Assembly (NCBI GenBank): GCA_020850945.1
Contig: JADZDR010000012.1
Location: forward strand, 1 to 42,349
Origin: Acidimicrobiia bacterium
Lineage (GTDB): Bacteria > Actinomycetota > Acidimicrobiia > UBA2766
Length of the DNA stretch: 42,349 nucleotides
Direction of reading: 5' to 3'
Shown here: positions 8,147 through 16,605 of the stretch, piece by piece
Numbering within the stretch: position 1 is the first letter of the stretch
Layout: each line of letters starts with the position of its first letter
Position numbers and translations under genes: made by a program
Notes under the pieces: model-generated
Database searches by the model: none
Told to the model about the DNA's origin: nothing
What the model saw: the letters and a program-made list of their open reading frames with translations, nothing else

Positions 8147-8627
8147 CACGGAACGGGACCGCTGGGCCATCCACGACCTCACGATCGACTACGCCGTGGC
8201 TGTCGACACTCGGGACTGGGAGACTTTCGCGGCTCTGTGGGTTCCCGACGCCCACATCGACTACACGTCGGCCGGCGGCATCGCCGGCAACCCCGCCGAG
8301 GTGACAGCCTGGCTCGCAGAGGCGATGCGGGGCTTCGCGATGACGCAGCACAGCACGTCGACACACCAGGTGCGCCTCGACGGCGACACTGCCTCGGGCC
8401 GTCTCAACGTGCTCGCCCGGCACGGCATCGACGTGGACGGCGAGATGCTGTTCCTCGACGTGGGCGGCTGGTACGAGGATGCCTACGTGCGCACGACCGA
8501 CGGGTGGCGCTTCTCGGCCCGGACCGAGCACACCCTGTTCTTCGACGGCGACTTCGCCGCCCGTCACTCACTCGAGAGGGTGCCGGTGAGCGCCCGCATG
8601 CCCCCGTCCGTGCCCGAGGTCGGATGA
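8139..8627 (+). CDS. SnoaL-like / NTF2-fold protein
   Basis: The protein has 162 residues. It begins with the helical opening WAIHDLTIDYAVAVDTRDWETFAALWVPDA and continues as alternating strands, ending FSARTEHTLFFDGD. This matches the SnoaL_4-type members of the NTF2-like superfamily, which act as small hydrolases, isomerases or dehydratases, or simply bind ligands. The Asp and His pattern (D23, H43 region, H71-H76) could form a catalytic pocket, but no substrate is evident. The ATG at 8139 overlaps the preceding gene, and the stop overlaps the YccF start by four bases, so the three form an operon. Confidence 0.82.
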   Translation: MADTERDRWAIHDLTIDYAVAVDTRDWETFAALWVPDAHIDYTSAGGIAGNPAEVTAWLAEAMRGFAMTQHSTSTHQVRLDGDTASGRLNVLARHGIDVDGEMLFLDVGGWYEDAYVRTTDGWRFSARTEHTLFFDGDFAARHSLERVPVSARMPPSVPEVG

Positions 8628-9016
8628 AGACGATCGGCAACGTCCTCTGGTTCCTCTTCGCCGGTCTCTGGCTCGGCATCGGATACATGATCGCAGGTGT
8701 GATCAACTGCCTCCTGGTCGTGACCATCCCGTTCGGTATCGCCTCCTTCCGCCTCGCCCGCTATGCCTTCTGGCCCTTCGGGCGTGAGGTCGTCAACCGG
8801 GAACGCCGCATCGGATTCTGGGTGAGTGCCGGCAACGTGATCTGGTTCCTCGTCTCCGGCCTCTGGCTCGCGATCGGCCACGTCCTCGTAGGCGCCCTGC
8901 TCTGCGCAACGATCGTCGGGATCCCGTTCGGCATCGTGTCCTTCCGCATGGCCACCCTCGCCCTCGCTCCCCTCGGCAAGGAAGTCGTGCCGAAGCGAGG
9001 CGCCCCCCAAATCTGA
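8624..9016 (+). CDS. YccF domain-containing inner membrane protein
   Basis: The protein has 130 residues made of two copies of the same unit. The first is [21 protein letters not shown] with [13 protein letters not shown]. The second is [21 protein letters not shown] with [13 protein letters not shown]. This duplicated pattern is the YccF (DUF307) family, small membrane proteins of unknown function. Each unit has hydrophobic helices broken by the IPFGI turn. The ATG at 8624 overlaps the SnoaL-like stop (ATGA). The longer frame to the left lies under the SnoaL-like gene and was rejected. Confidence 0.9.
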   Translation: MKTIGNVLWFLFAGLWLGIGYMIAGVINCLLVVTIPFGIASFRLARYAFWPFGREVVNRERRIGFWVSAGNVIWFLVSGLWLAIGHVLVGALLCATIVGIPFGIVSFRMATLALAPLGKEVVPKRGAPQI

Positions 9017-9098
9017 GTCGACATGCGGGGTCCCCCAGGATCTCTTCCACCCCGCCTGCGTGAGGCCGATAACCTCGAACTCAAGCGACCGACCCCAC

Positions 9099-9103
9099 GG
9101 AGG
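9099..9103 (+). promoter_or_regulatory. Shine-Dalgarno site deciding the ilvD start
   Basis: GGAGG at 9099-9103 stands 7 bases before the ATG at 9111. It supports that ATG over the in-frame start at 9060, whose extra residues are not family-like. Confidence 0.7.
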
Positions 9104-9110
9104 CCACCGC

Positions 9111-10991
9111 ATGCGTCCGCTTCGCTCCGACACAGTCACGCAAGGCCGCGAACAGGCCGGGGCCCGTGCCCTGTTGCGTGCCACGGGCATGGGTGACGGC
9201 GATTTCGGCAAGCCCATCGTCGCCGTCGCGAACAGCTTCACGCAGTTCGTACCCGGCCACGTGCACCTGAAGGACGTGGGCCAGATCGTCTGCGACGCGA
9301 TCGCCGCCGCCGGTGGCGTCGGCCGCGAGTTCGACACCATCGCCGTCGACGACGGCATCGCCATGGGCCACGACGGGATGCTCTACTCGCTGCCGAGTCG
9401 TGATCTCATCGCCGACTCGGTCGAGTACATGGTGAACGCGCACTGCGCGGACGCCCTCGTCTGCATCTCGAACTGCGACAAGATCACGCCGGGCATGCTC
9501 CTCGCCGCGCTCCGGCTCGACATCCCGACTGTGTTCGTCTCGGGTGGACCGATGGAGGCCGGACGGACCACGATCGGCGGACGGAGTCGGGCCCTGGACC
9601 TGATCGATTCGATGTACGCGGCAGTGGACGCGTCGGTGCCGGATTCCGAGCTCGCCGCCGTCGAGGCTTCGGCGTGTCCGACGTGCGGATCGTGCTCGGG
9701 CATGTTCACGGCGAACTCGATGAACTGCCTCCTCGAGGCGATCGGCCTCGCCCTGCCCGGCAACGGAACCCTTGTCGCCACGCATGCGGGTCGCCGCCGG
9801 CTCTTCGAGGAGGCGGGACGGGTCGTGATGGACCTCGTGCGCCGCCACTACGGCGACGGGGAGGACGGCGTCCTCCCGCGTGGCATCGCGAGCAGGGCGG
9901 CCTTCGAGAACGCGATGTCACTCGACATCGCGATGGGTGGCTCGACGAACACGGTGCTCCATCTCCTCGCGGCCGCGACCGAGGCGGGCGTCGACTTCGG
10001 CATGGGCGACATCGACCGTCTCTCCCGGCGGGTGCCGTGCATCTGCAAGGTCGCTCCCAACAGCGAGTTGCACATCGAGGATGTCCACCGGGCGGGGGGG
10101 ATTCCGGCGATCCTCGGTGAGCTCGCCCGAGGCGGGCTCCTCGACGAGAAGGCGGCGAACGTCAACTCCCCCACCCTCGCCGATCTGCTGCGGGACTGGG
10201 ATGTGTGCTCGCCCGATGTCCGGGACGAGGCCCGTGTCTTCTGGCGGGCGGCGCCGGGAGGAGTGCGGACCACCGAGGCGTTCTCGCAGGACATGTTGTG
10301 GGACGATCTCGATCTCGACCGCGAGGCCGGGGCCATAAGGGACGTCGCCCATGCCCACACCGCGGACGGTGGACTTGCAGTCCTCTACGGGAACATCGCC
10401 GCGGACGGCTGCATCGTCAAGACGGCAGGTGTCGACCCGTCGCTCTGGACGTTTCGCGGTCCTGCCCGCGTGTTCGACTCGCAGGAGGGCGCCGTCGAGG
10501 CGATCCTCGCGGACTCGATCCGGGCGGGGGACTGCATCGTGATCCGCCACGAAGGACCACGTGGCGGGCCGGGCATGCAGGAGATGCTCTACCCGACGAG
10601 CTTCCTGAAGGGGAAGGGACTCGGGACGAAGTGCGCCCTCGTAACCGACGGCCGTTTCTCGGGTGGGACTTCGGGCCTGTCGATCGGGCCTGTCTCGCCG
10701 GAGGCCGCCGCCCGGGGTGCGATCGGCCTCGTACAAGAGGGTGACGAGATCGAGATCGACATCCCGCAACGTCGCATCCGTCTCGACGTCCCGGACGCGG
10801 AGCTCGCCACGCGGCGTGATGCCGCGGAATCGGATCCCGAGGGCTGGCGCCCCGGGCCGCGCCCGCGGCGCGTGTCGGCGGCGCTGCGGGTCTACGCCGC
10901 CCTCGCCGCCTCCGCCGACAAGGGTGGCGTACGCGACGTCTCGCGCCTCGAACGCCTCGAGGCCACCCTCGAAGCAGACCCGCGCGACTGA
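9111..10991 (+). CDS. ilvD: Dihydroxy-acid dehydratase
   Basis: The enzyme has 626 residues and converts 2,3-dihydroxy acids to 2-keto acids in valine, leucine and isoleucine synthesis. Iron-sulfur cluster ligands are visible in NCDKITPGM (C122) and [19 protein letters not shown] (C192, C195), and Mg-binding residues in [20 protein letters not shown]-terminal hallmarks are [34 protein letters not shown] and [21 protein letters not shown]. The length and motifs match the long IlvD form seen in E. coli and Streptomyces. The start ATG has a good GGAGG. The gene stands alone ahead of the tRNA, with no other ilv genes in the window. Confidence 0.97.
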   Translation: MRPLRSDTVTQGREQAGARALLRATGMGDGDFGKPIVAVANSFTQFVPGHVHLKDVGQIVCDAIAAAGGVGREFDTIAVDDGIAMGHDGMLYSLPSRDLIADSVEYMVNAHCADALVCISNCDKITPGMLLAALRLDIPTVFVSGGPMEAGRTTIGGRSRALDLIDSMYAAVDASVPDSELAAVEASACPTCGSCSGMFTANSMNCLLEAIGLALPGNGTLVATHAGRRRLFEEAGRVVMDLVRRHYGDGEDGVLPRGIASRAAFENAMSLDIAMGGSTNTVLHLLAAATEAGVDFGMGDIDRLSRRVPCICKVAPNSELHIEDVHRAGGIPAILGELARGGLLDEKAANVNSPTLADLLRDWDVCSPDVRDEARVFWRAAPGGVRTTEAFSQDMLWDDLDLDREAGAIRDVAHAHTADGGLAVLYGNIAADGCIVKTAGVDPSLWTFRGPARVFDSQEGAVEAILADSIRAGDCIVIRHEGPRGGPGMQEMLYPTSFLKGKGLGTKCALVTDGRFSGGTSGLSIGPVSPEAAARGAIGLVQEGDEIEIDIPQRRIRLDVPDAELATRRDAAESDPEGWRPGPRPRRVSAALRVYAALAASADKGGVRDVSRLERLEATLEADPRD

Positions 10992-11074
10992 CCGTTTCCC
11001 ACGACTGCTCGTTCGGTCCGCCGCCGAAACCGGGTGCTACGCTCCGGTGGTTTCCCCGGGCCCGTCCGGGGCCT

Positions 11075-11150
11075 TCCGGGGTAGCTCAATTGGCAGAGCG
11101 GCGGACTGTTAATCCGTAGGTTGTGGGTTCGAGTCCCACCCCCGGAGCCA
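11075..11150 (+). tRNA. tRNA-Asn (anticodon GUU)
   Basis: The 76-nucleotide gene folds as a cloverleaf. The acceptor arm is TCCGGGG paired with CCCCGGA, with discriminator G and an encoded CCA at 11148-11150. The D arm contains GCTC...GAGC. The anticodon arm is GCGGA/TCCGT with loop CTGTTAA and anticodon GTT at 11108-11110, hence Asn. The T arm is GTGGG/CCCAC with loop TTCGAGT. The structure appears intact and functional. Confidence 0.97.
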
Positions 11151-11298
11151 CAAGTACCGCGCCACTCGGGCCGGGACCGCCGGGCGACAATAGACGCTCG
11201 CGTGCGGGTCGAGGAGGTTGTATCTAGCATCCTTTGGTGTGGACGAGGATTTCGCGTTGCTTGGGGAGAAACCACCGATTCGGGGGCTAGGGAGATCT

Positions 11299-11304
11299 GG
11301 GAGG
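11299..11304 (+). promoter_or_regulatory. Shine-Dalgarno site deciding the ABC ATPase start
   Basis: GGGAGG at 11299-11304 lies 6 bases before the GTG at 11311. It favours that start over the TTG at 11218, whose extra 31 residues do not resemble an ABC protein. Confidence 0.65.
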
Positions 11305-11310
11305 CATCAC

Positions 11311-11994
11311 GTGGGGCTGTTGTGCCTGGATGGCGTCTCGAAGACGTATGCGTCGGGTTCGCTGCGTGTCGGCGCACTCGTCGATGTCTCGATGCAGGTC
11401 GTTCCCGGCGAATTCGTGGTGGTGACGGGCCCGTCGGGGTCTGGCAAGTCCACGTTGCTGCATGTCGCGGCCGGCTTGGATCGTCCCGAGGCGGGGTCGG
11501 TGACGCTGGACGGCACGGATGTCTACGCGATGTCGGAGCGGCGCCGGCTGCAATTGCGCCGCAAGGATCTGGGGTTCGTGCATCAGTTCTTCAACCTGCT
11601 GGCGCCGCTGTCAGCCGTCGAGAACGTCGCCTTGCCGCTCGTGCTCGCCGGTGTGCGGCCTGACGACGCCAGGGTCGAGGCGGAGGTGGTGCTGGCACGG
11701 CTCGGTTTGGCCGACAGGTTCGGGCACAAGCCGGCTGAGCTCTCCGGTGGGCAGCAGCAGCGTGTAGCGATCGCACGTGCTGTCGTGCACAGGCCGCGCC
11801 TTGTGTTGGCGGACGAACCGACGGGGAATCTGGACAGCAAGGCAGGTGCTGGCGTGCTCGCCCTGTTGTCGGAGCTGTCCGAGGAGCTCGGTGTGGCCGT
11901 TCTTCTCGTGACCCATGACGCGTCGGCTGTGTCATTCGGGGATAGGCATGTGGCGTTGACGGATGGGTATCTGCTCAGCGGAGCTCGGGTGTGA
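11311..11994 (+). CDS. ABC transporter ATP-binding protein, MacB/LolD type
   Basis: The 227-residue ATPase has every motif intact: Walker A GPSGSGKS (40-47), Q-loop Q92 in FVHQFFNLLAPL, signature LSGGQQQRVAIARA (144 onward), Walker B LVLADEPTGNLD with E169, and H-loop H202 in LLVTHD. The DEPTGNLD form and the short N-terminal block are typical of the LolD/MacB/FtsE class that drives FtsX-type permeases by mechanotransmission rather than moving substrate through the membrane. The permease gene follows directly and the degenerate ATPase-like gene comes third, so this is the catalytic subunit of the complex. The operon begins 160 bases after tRNA-Asn, and no integrase or regulator lies between them. 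Confidence 0.92.
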   Translation: MGLLCLDGVSKTYASGSLRVGALVDVSMQVVPGEFVVVTGPSGSGKSTLLHVAAGLDRPEAGSVTLDGTDVYAMSERRRLQLRRKDLGFVHQFFNLLAPLSAVENVALPLVLAGVRPDDARVEAEVVLARLGLADRFGHKPAELSGGQQQRVAIARAVVHRPRLVLADEPTGNLDSKAGAGVLALLSELSEELGVAVLLVTHDASAVSFGDRHVALTDGYLLSGARV

Positions 11995-12031
11995 ACGCGG
12001 CTGCCGGAGCGGTCGGGCGGAGAGTCGGATT

Positions 12032-14632
12032 GTGACTCTCATCGAGGTCCGGCCCCACCGGACGGAGGGGGACCGGGACCAGCTCGGCGGAGCACTGCGT
12101 CGGTCGCGGTGGGCATGGTTGGTTGCGTGGCAATGGGTGCACTGGCGTCATCTCGACTGGCGACGTGGCCTTGCGGTGGTCTTGGGGTTGGGTGTCGGAA
12201 CGGCCGCGATCCTGGCGGTGTTGATCCTGCACGACTCGATCGTGGCGCCTTTCGAGGCGCTGGACGGGCGGATTCATTCTGTGAATCCTGACGCGGTCGT
12301 GGTCCGGTCCAGGATCGGGAACTGGATGCCTGCAGAGGACTTGCGACTGCTGCCTGAATCGTTTCAGCCGGTTCCCGTCGCGGGTGGGTTCGCTGACGTG
12401 GTCGCCGAGGGTTCGGGGAGCCAGGTTGGAGCTCTGGTGATCGGCTCGGACTGCCGGGTTGAGCGTCTCCTGGGTGATTTCGACTGTGAGGGGAACCTGA
12501 AGGCGAACCTCGAGGATGCACCTGCCGGAGTTGGCGTTCCTGTGGCCCTGACTGCTCGGCTCGCCGGGGCGCTCGGGGTCGGCGAGGGGGACCGGCTCGT
12601 CTTTCCGGGTGGTCAGGACGCTTTCGTGCAGGCGGTTCTGGACGATTCACGTCTCGACCAGGTGAACTCGGGGTACCTCGCCGTGGGAGAGGTGATGGGT
12701 GTGGCGGAGCTGTTCGGACATCCCGACGAGTTGTCGGCGATCTACTTGAGCAGCCCAGGGGGCGACATCGAGGCCGATGTTGCAGCGACCTTCGGGGGTC
12801 GGGCTGAAGCCATGCGACCGAACGGCCGGTCCCGTTATCTTGTGCCGGCTCTGGAGAACCTGCGGCGTTTCCTCGTGCTCGGCGGTATGGTCGCGGCCGC
12901 GCTGGCCGTGTTCTTGGGGGCGAGCGTGTTCGTCACCGCCGCGGTTGAGCGCCGCCGCCAGATCGCAACGGTGGAACTGCTCGGCGAAAGTCGTCGGCGT
13001 CTGTTTGTCGGTTTCATGGCGGAGGGCGCCATGTTGGGCGTGGCGGGCGCAGCTGTGGCGTTGCCCGTCGGGGTTGTCCTGGGCCGTTGGCTCATCGGGC
13101 TGTTCACCGCGAACCTGCTCGATGGCACGGGCGTGCATCTCGACTACCAGGTGCCGTACCGGCTGCTCGTGGGCTGTGCCGTGCTCGCTGTCGGGCTCGG
13201 AGTGGTGGCTGCGGTCGTACCGGTCCTCTCGGTGTTCCGTCAGTCGCCGGCCGAGATGCTCGCCCACAATCGGACGCGGGAGTATGCGGGTCTGGCGAAG
13301 GGATCCTGGTCGGTCCTGTTCGCCCTCTTGTGTGCCGGAGGCGTTGGGCTCATGTACGGAGCCGGGTCGGGGCGGCTTCCCGAGGTCGTCGTGTACGGTG
13401 CGCATGTCCTGTTCATCGCCGGCGCCATCGGGGTTACCGTGCTCTTGGCTCCGCGTCTCGTCCTGCGTCTGCCCCGTCCGACGCGGGGTCGACGCCTTCA
13501 TCTCGCCACGTCTTTCGTGCAGACGGACCTGGGTCTGGCGCCGTGGCGGACGGGCTTCACCGTCGCGATCCTCAGTGCGGGTGTAAGTCTCCTTGTCGGC
13601 CTCAACGGCTTGTTGGTCTCGCTCCAGGCGACCGTGGAACATCGCGCTGTCGTACTCGACGACCGTCTCCTGCTGTTGGGCCGGGCCGTGGGTGATCCAA
13701 CCGAGCATGCCCTCGACCCGGACCTCGTCGCCCACATTGAGGGCCTTCCTCAGGTCGAAGCGGTCTCGCCACTTGCCGAGACCGCGCTGGCTGGCAAGAC
13801 CACCGTGTTCGCCTACCCAGCCGAGACACACCGGAGTCGCTTCGTCCTCACCGGCACCGGGGGAGAGGCGGCCGGCCAGGCAGCCGCACTCGGCGCGGGC
13901 AAGGTGCTCCTGAGCCGCTTCGCCGCGAACAGCTGGGGTGTCGGTGTCGGCGATACGATCACGTTGCCAACTCGGGCAGGTTCCCGCCAGCTCGAGGTGG
14001 CCGGCGTTGGCGATCTCCTCATGGGTAGCGACAACGGCTACGGCAAGGTCGTAGTAGCCGACATCGGCATTGCCCGCGACCTGTGGGGAATTCGGGACAC
14101 ATCGCTGCTCGTCGCGACCAAGCCCGCCACGCACGCCGCCGACATAGCCCAGGCTCTGCCGGCAAGGGGTCGAGTTCACGTCTACGACCGTCAGACGATG
14201 ACAGAGGCAGGTCAGCTGCATCTCCGCCGCGGGTTCAGCCCTGTTCTCGGTGTCGGCTGGATGATGCTTGCCATAGCCGCCATCGGCGTTCTGCTCATGC
14301 TGGTGCTCACCCTCTGGGACCGGCGCCGCCAGCGTGCCGCACTGCGCCAGCTCGGCATGAGCTACCCCCAAGAGCTCTGGGCCCTGCTCGCAGACGCCGC
14401 GATGCTCACCTTTCTCGCTGTCCTCTTCGGTACGACCGGCGGGCTCATCTACGGCTGGGGCAACACACTCGCCGGTCCAGTCCTCTTCTCGATCAGCCCC
14501 CCATTCACGATCCCGTGGCATGCGATCGCCGTGGCGACCGCCATCGCCGCTGCCGTGTGCCTGATCGGTGCACTGCTCCCCATCGCATCCACGAGACGCT
14601 TTGACACGCTGAACGCACTCAACGACGACTGA
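12032..14632 (+). CDS. FtsX-type ABC transporter permease, ten predicted membrane helices
   Basis: The protein has about 866 residues with two FtsX-like modules. One helix follows the N terminus (GLAVVLGLGVGTAAILAVLIL). A large extracytoplasmic domain of about 220 residues comes next, then three helices ending near VPVLSVFRQSPAEML. Two more helices, another helix (VAILSAGVSLLVGLNGLL), a second external domain and three C-terminal helices complete it. QSPAEMLAH and the final TRRFDTLNALND are typical of these permeases. The GTG at 12032 is preceded by GGAG at a workable distance, whereas an earlier ATG at 11963 lies inside the ATPase gene. Such permeases export peptides, lipids or antibiotics, or regulate cell-wall enzymes. 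No sequence feature here tells which. It presumably pairs with the upstream ATPase. Confidence 0.88.
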   Translation: MTLIEVRPHRTEGDRDQLGGALRRSRWAWLVAWQWVHWRHLDWRRGLAVVLGLGVGTAAILAVLILHDSIVAPFEALDGRIHSVNPDAVVVRSRIGNWMPAEDLRLLPESFQPVPVAGGFADVVAEGSGSQVGALVIGSDCRVERLLGDFDCEGNLKANLEDAPAGVGVPVALTARLAGALGVGEGDRLVFPGGQDAFVQAVLDDSRLDQVNSGYLAVGEVMGVAELFGHPDELSAIYLSSPGGDIEADVAATFGGRAEAMRPNGRSRYLVPALENLRRFLVLGGMVAAALAVFLGASVFVTAAVERRRQIATVELLGESRRRLFVGFMAEGAMLGVAGAAVALPVGVVLGRWLIGLFTANLLDGTGVHLDYQVPYRLLVGCAVLAVGLGVVAAVVPVLSVFRQSPAEMLAHNRTREYAGLAKGSWSVLFALLCAGGVGLMYGAGSGRLPEVVVYGAHVLFIAGAIGVTVLLAPRLVLRLPRPTRGRRLHLATSFVQTDLGLAPWRTGFTVAILSAGVSLLVGLNGLLVSLQATVEHRAVVLDDRLLLLGRAVGDPTEHALDPDLVAHIEGLPQVEAVSPLAETALAGKTTVFAYPAETHRSRFVLTGTGGEAAGQAAALGAGKVLLSRFAANSWGVGVGDTITLPTRAGSRQLEVAGVGDLLMGSDNGYGKVVVADIGIARDLWGIRDTSLLVATKPATHAADIAQALPARGRVHVYDRQTMTEAGQLHLRRGFSPVLGVGWMMLAIAAIGVLLMLVLTLWDRRRQRAALRQLGMSYPQELWALLADAAMLTFLAVLFGTTGGLIYGWGNTLAGPVLFSISPPFTIPWHAIAVATAIAAAVCLIGALLPIASTRRFDTLNALNDD

Positions 14633-14661
14633 CTGAGACAGACAAACAGGGAGACACGCGG

Positions 14662-15408
14662 ATGCGCACCTGGGAAGCGCGACGTCACAGGCCGGCCGAA
14701 GCTGTGCTCACCCTTGATGGCGTGTGGGCGCAGCGGCCCAACAGCTCGGATCCGGACAGGCCCCGCGTGGAACGTCTCCGCGCTGTCGATCTCAAGTTGC
14801 GCCGTGAGGAGATCACCATCCTCTGTCACACGACGAACCGGCTCCTCGGCGATGTGATCCTCGGTGACCATCCCCGAACTCGTGGCCGCATCTACTACCG
14901 CAACGAGAACCTCGAATGTGCCGGGACCGGCCACCGCAGGCCTGACGGCGTCATCGGCCTAGGCAGCCGAACTCGCCTGCCACCAACCACAGGAACAGTC
15001 GCCCAAGGCCTCCAAGACCTCCTCGTAGCGACCGGGGCCACGCCCCGCGAAGCCCAACGTAGTATCGCCGCCGTCCAGGATCGCCTTGCCGTGGCCGGCC
15101 TCGACGACTACCTCACCGCACCCCACCCAGCACTCAGCCCCGAACAGCTCCGGGCCGTCGACGTCGCACGCGTCATGCTCTGGCAACCCGAGCTCATTGT
15201 CGCTTTCGACCCCTGGTCGAACGCGCATGTGACGACGGCCCGCCGTGTCTGGCTCGATACCCTCGCGGCCGCAGCCCAAACCGGGACCGCCGTCCTGATC
15301 CACACCCGACACGGACGTCCCGATCTGGGCGCGCCTGTCACCACTCGGACCTTCCGCATCAAGCTCACAGGCGACCTCCTACCTGAAAGAAGTGCCGCCG
15401 CTTCCTGA
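14662..15408 (+). CDS. Degenerate ABC-ATPase-like protein (pseudo-ATPase)
   Basis: The protein has 248 residues, the length of an ABC nucleotide-binding domain, and ABC-like order. It has an N-terminal strand block (AVLTLDGVWAQRP), RAVDLKLRREEITILCHTTNRLLGDVILGD where Walker A should be, LSPEQLRAVDVARVMLWQPELIVAF for the signature and Walker B, and TAVLIHTRHGRPD for the H-loop. The P-loop Gly-Lys-Ser is gone. LSPEQ replaces LSGGQ. Walker B Asp-Glu reads Phe-Asp. The H-loop His is Arg. The frame is open throughout with a good start (GGGAGA 8 bases before ATG), so it is a maintained gene rather than a broken one. It probably forms a catalytically dead partner of the intact ATPase or a regulatory subunit. 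This is an inference from motif alignment. Confidence 0.62.
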   Translation: MRTWEARRHRPAEAVLTLDGVWAQRPNSSDPDRPRVERLRAVDLKLRREEITILCHTTNRLLGDVILGDHPRTRGRIYYRNENLECAGTGHRRPDGVIGLGSRTRLPPTTGTVAQGLQDLLVATGATPREAQRSIAAVQDRLAVAGLDDYLTAPHPALSPEQLRAVDVARVMLWQPELIVAFDPWSNAHVTTARRVWLDTLAAAAQTGTAVLIHTRHGRPDLGAPVTTRTFRIKLTGDLLPERSAAAS

Positions 15409-15834
15409 GCGGCCACCCGCCGCACAGACGCACACCGAAATCGCACTGAACGTGGCAGGATCAAGAACCAATTCGACTCCACTGCGTGGTCGACATCCCG
15501 GGAATGACACTCTCCGTCGACAGATCGCATGTGGATTGTCCGTCCCACCTGAGTTGTCCGAATCAAGATCTCGCGCCTGCATTCACATCACGTCCAACGC
15601 CCGTTACCGTCAACCAAGACGGCATGGGTCCGAGTCGGTGGGCGGGGTTGGTGTCTGGCCGTGGGTGGCAGTGTCGGTCCCCGGAACGTACGTTCCGGAG
15701 ACCGACAACCGACCGCTCGTCCTTCGTCGGGCAGCGCCATCCGCTCTGGAGACAGGCGGACGGGACTGTGCGAGCCACCGATGGTAACCCGAGCTCGCCG
15801 ACGGACAGGGTGATTCACGGTGATCTCGCCTCGA
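15409..15834. other. Gene-free interval between convergent genes
   Basis: Between the end of the pseudo-ATPase gene and the end of the lipoprotein gene I see no credible coding region. The only structured element is the 36-bp palindrome at 15672-15707. No tRNA-like sequence or copy of the tRNA-Asn 3' end was seen. Confidence 0.6.
15672..15707. repeat. 36-bp loopless palindrome with GAAC-N4-GTTC core
   Basis: The arms TGTCGGTCCCCGGAACGT (15672-15689) and ACGTTCCGGAGACCGACA (15690-15707) pair in 17 of 18 positions with no loop. The only mismatch is 15680 with 15699. The centre GGAACGTACGTTCC contains GAAC-N4-GTTC, the spacing of the Gram-positive/actinobacterial LexA box. No T tract follows on either strand, so a simple intrinsic terminator is not obvious. 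It lies downstream of both neighbouring genes. Confidence 0.75.
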
Positions 15835-16401
15835 TCAGACGCGGTCGGCCGCGGCCGCGGCGAGTGCCTCGACCTTGGCCTGAATACCCTCGGGCTCGGG
15901 GATGAACGAGGCCTGCACCACGAAGATCGTGTCACCCTTGCGGACCGTGACCGCCGCGAATCCCGGCTCGTAGTAGGCCTCGTCACCCACACCCGGCACG
16001 TCCACGGCGTCTATGGCGGAGGCCTTGTACTCGGCGAAGCGCTCCTCGGGACTCCCCACGGAAGCACCGACCGGGTTCGACACGTTGATCGCGCCCGTGC
16101 CGGGTGCCGACTGGTCCTCTCCGACCTCCCACTCGCAGCCGGCGACGACGTCATCCGGGGTGCCTTCCGAGACGGCGCCGCCTTCGCCGAACTGCGCTTC
16201 GATCTCGGCCTTGTCGAGCACCGTGCACCAGTCGACGTCGGCAGCCGCGTCGCCGCCGGACTCACCGCCGGTCTCGCCACCGGAGGAGTCTTGCGTGGTG
16301 GTCGGAGCAGAGGCCTCGTCGCCGGAATCGCCGGAGCAGGACGCGAGCGCCATCACGCCGACCAGGGCGAGGACACAGAAGGCGAGTCGTCGACACATCA
16401 T
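15835..16401 (-). CDS. Secreted lipoprotein, DUF3558-like
   Basis: The protein has 188 residues. A signal peptide (RRLAFCVLALVGVMALASC) ends in lipobox LASC, so the mature protein is lipid-anchored at the Cys around position 22. A Ser/Gly/Thr-rich linker follows. The folded domain has two Cys in DWCTVLDKAEIEAQFG and AGCEWEVG, likely disulfide-linked, a pattern resembling actinobacterial DUF3558 lipoproteins. The function of that family is not known. GGAGG precedes the twin ATG at 16401/16398. The gene is divergent from the membrane protein starting at 16606. Confidence 0.78.
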   Translation of the reverse strand: MMCRRLAFCVLALVGVMALASCSGDSGDEASAPTTTQDSSGGETGGESGGDAAADVDWCTVLDKAEIEAQFGEGGAVSEGTPDDVVAGCEWEVGEDQSAPGTGAINVSNPVGASVGSPEERFAEYKASAIDAVDVPGVGDEAYYEPGFAAVTVRKGDTIFVVQASFIPEPEGIQAKVEALAAAAADRV

Positions 16402-16594
16402 CAGACCTCCATCTCACCGGCCCCGACTGCCACCCGGAGCTCCACGTGGCCCCCTGAATACCAGCTCCTCGTGCGAGAAGCCACATCGGCGTCCGCGCCG
16501 CCTGCCACTGGGGTCGCGTGCGACAGGCCGAATGCCCCTGCAATGCCGTTGCGCCTTCGCCGACCATGCAGAGGCCGACCATGCGGAGAGGGAA

Positions 16595-16599
16595 GGAGG
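16595..16599 (+). promoter_or_regulatory. Shine-Dalgarno site deciding the start at 16606
   Basis: GGAGG within AAGGAGGGCAGGA lies 6 bases before the ATG at 16606. It rules out the much longer upstream frame, which is the shadow of the lipoprotein gene. Confidence 0.65.
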
Positions 16600-16605
16600 G
16601 CAGGA

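Noticed and set aside
11018-11043. Promoter ahead of tRNA-Asn (TACGCT at 11038)
   Set aside because: The -10-like hexamer has no convincing -35 partner at normal spacing.
11075-15830. Integrative island at tRNA-Asn
   Set aside because: No integrase or second copy of the tRNA 3' end was seen, and third-position base use in sampled codons is not clearly different from that of ilvD.
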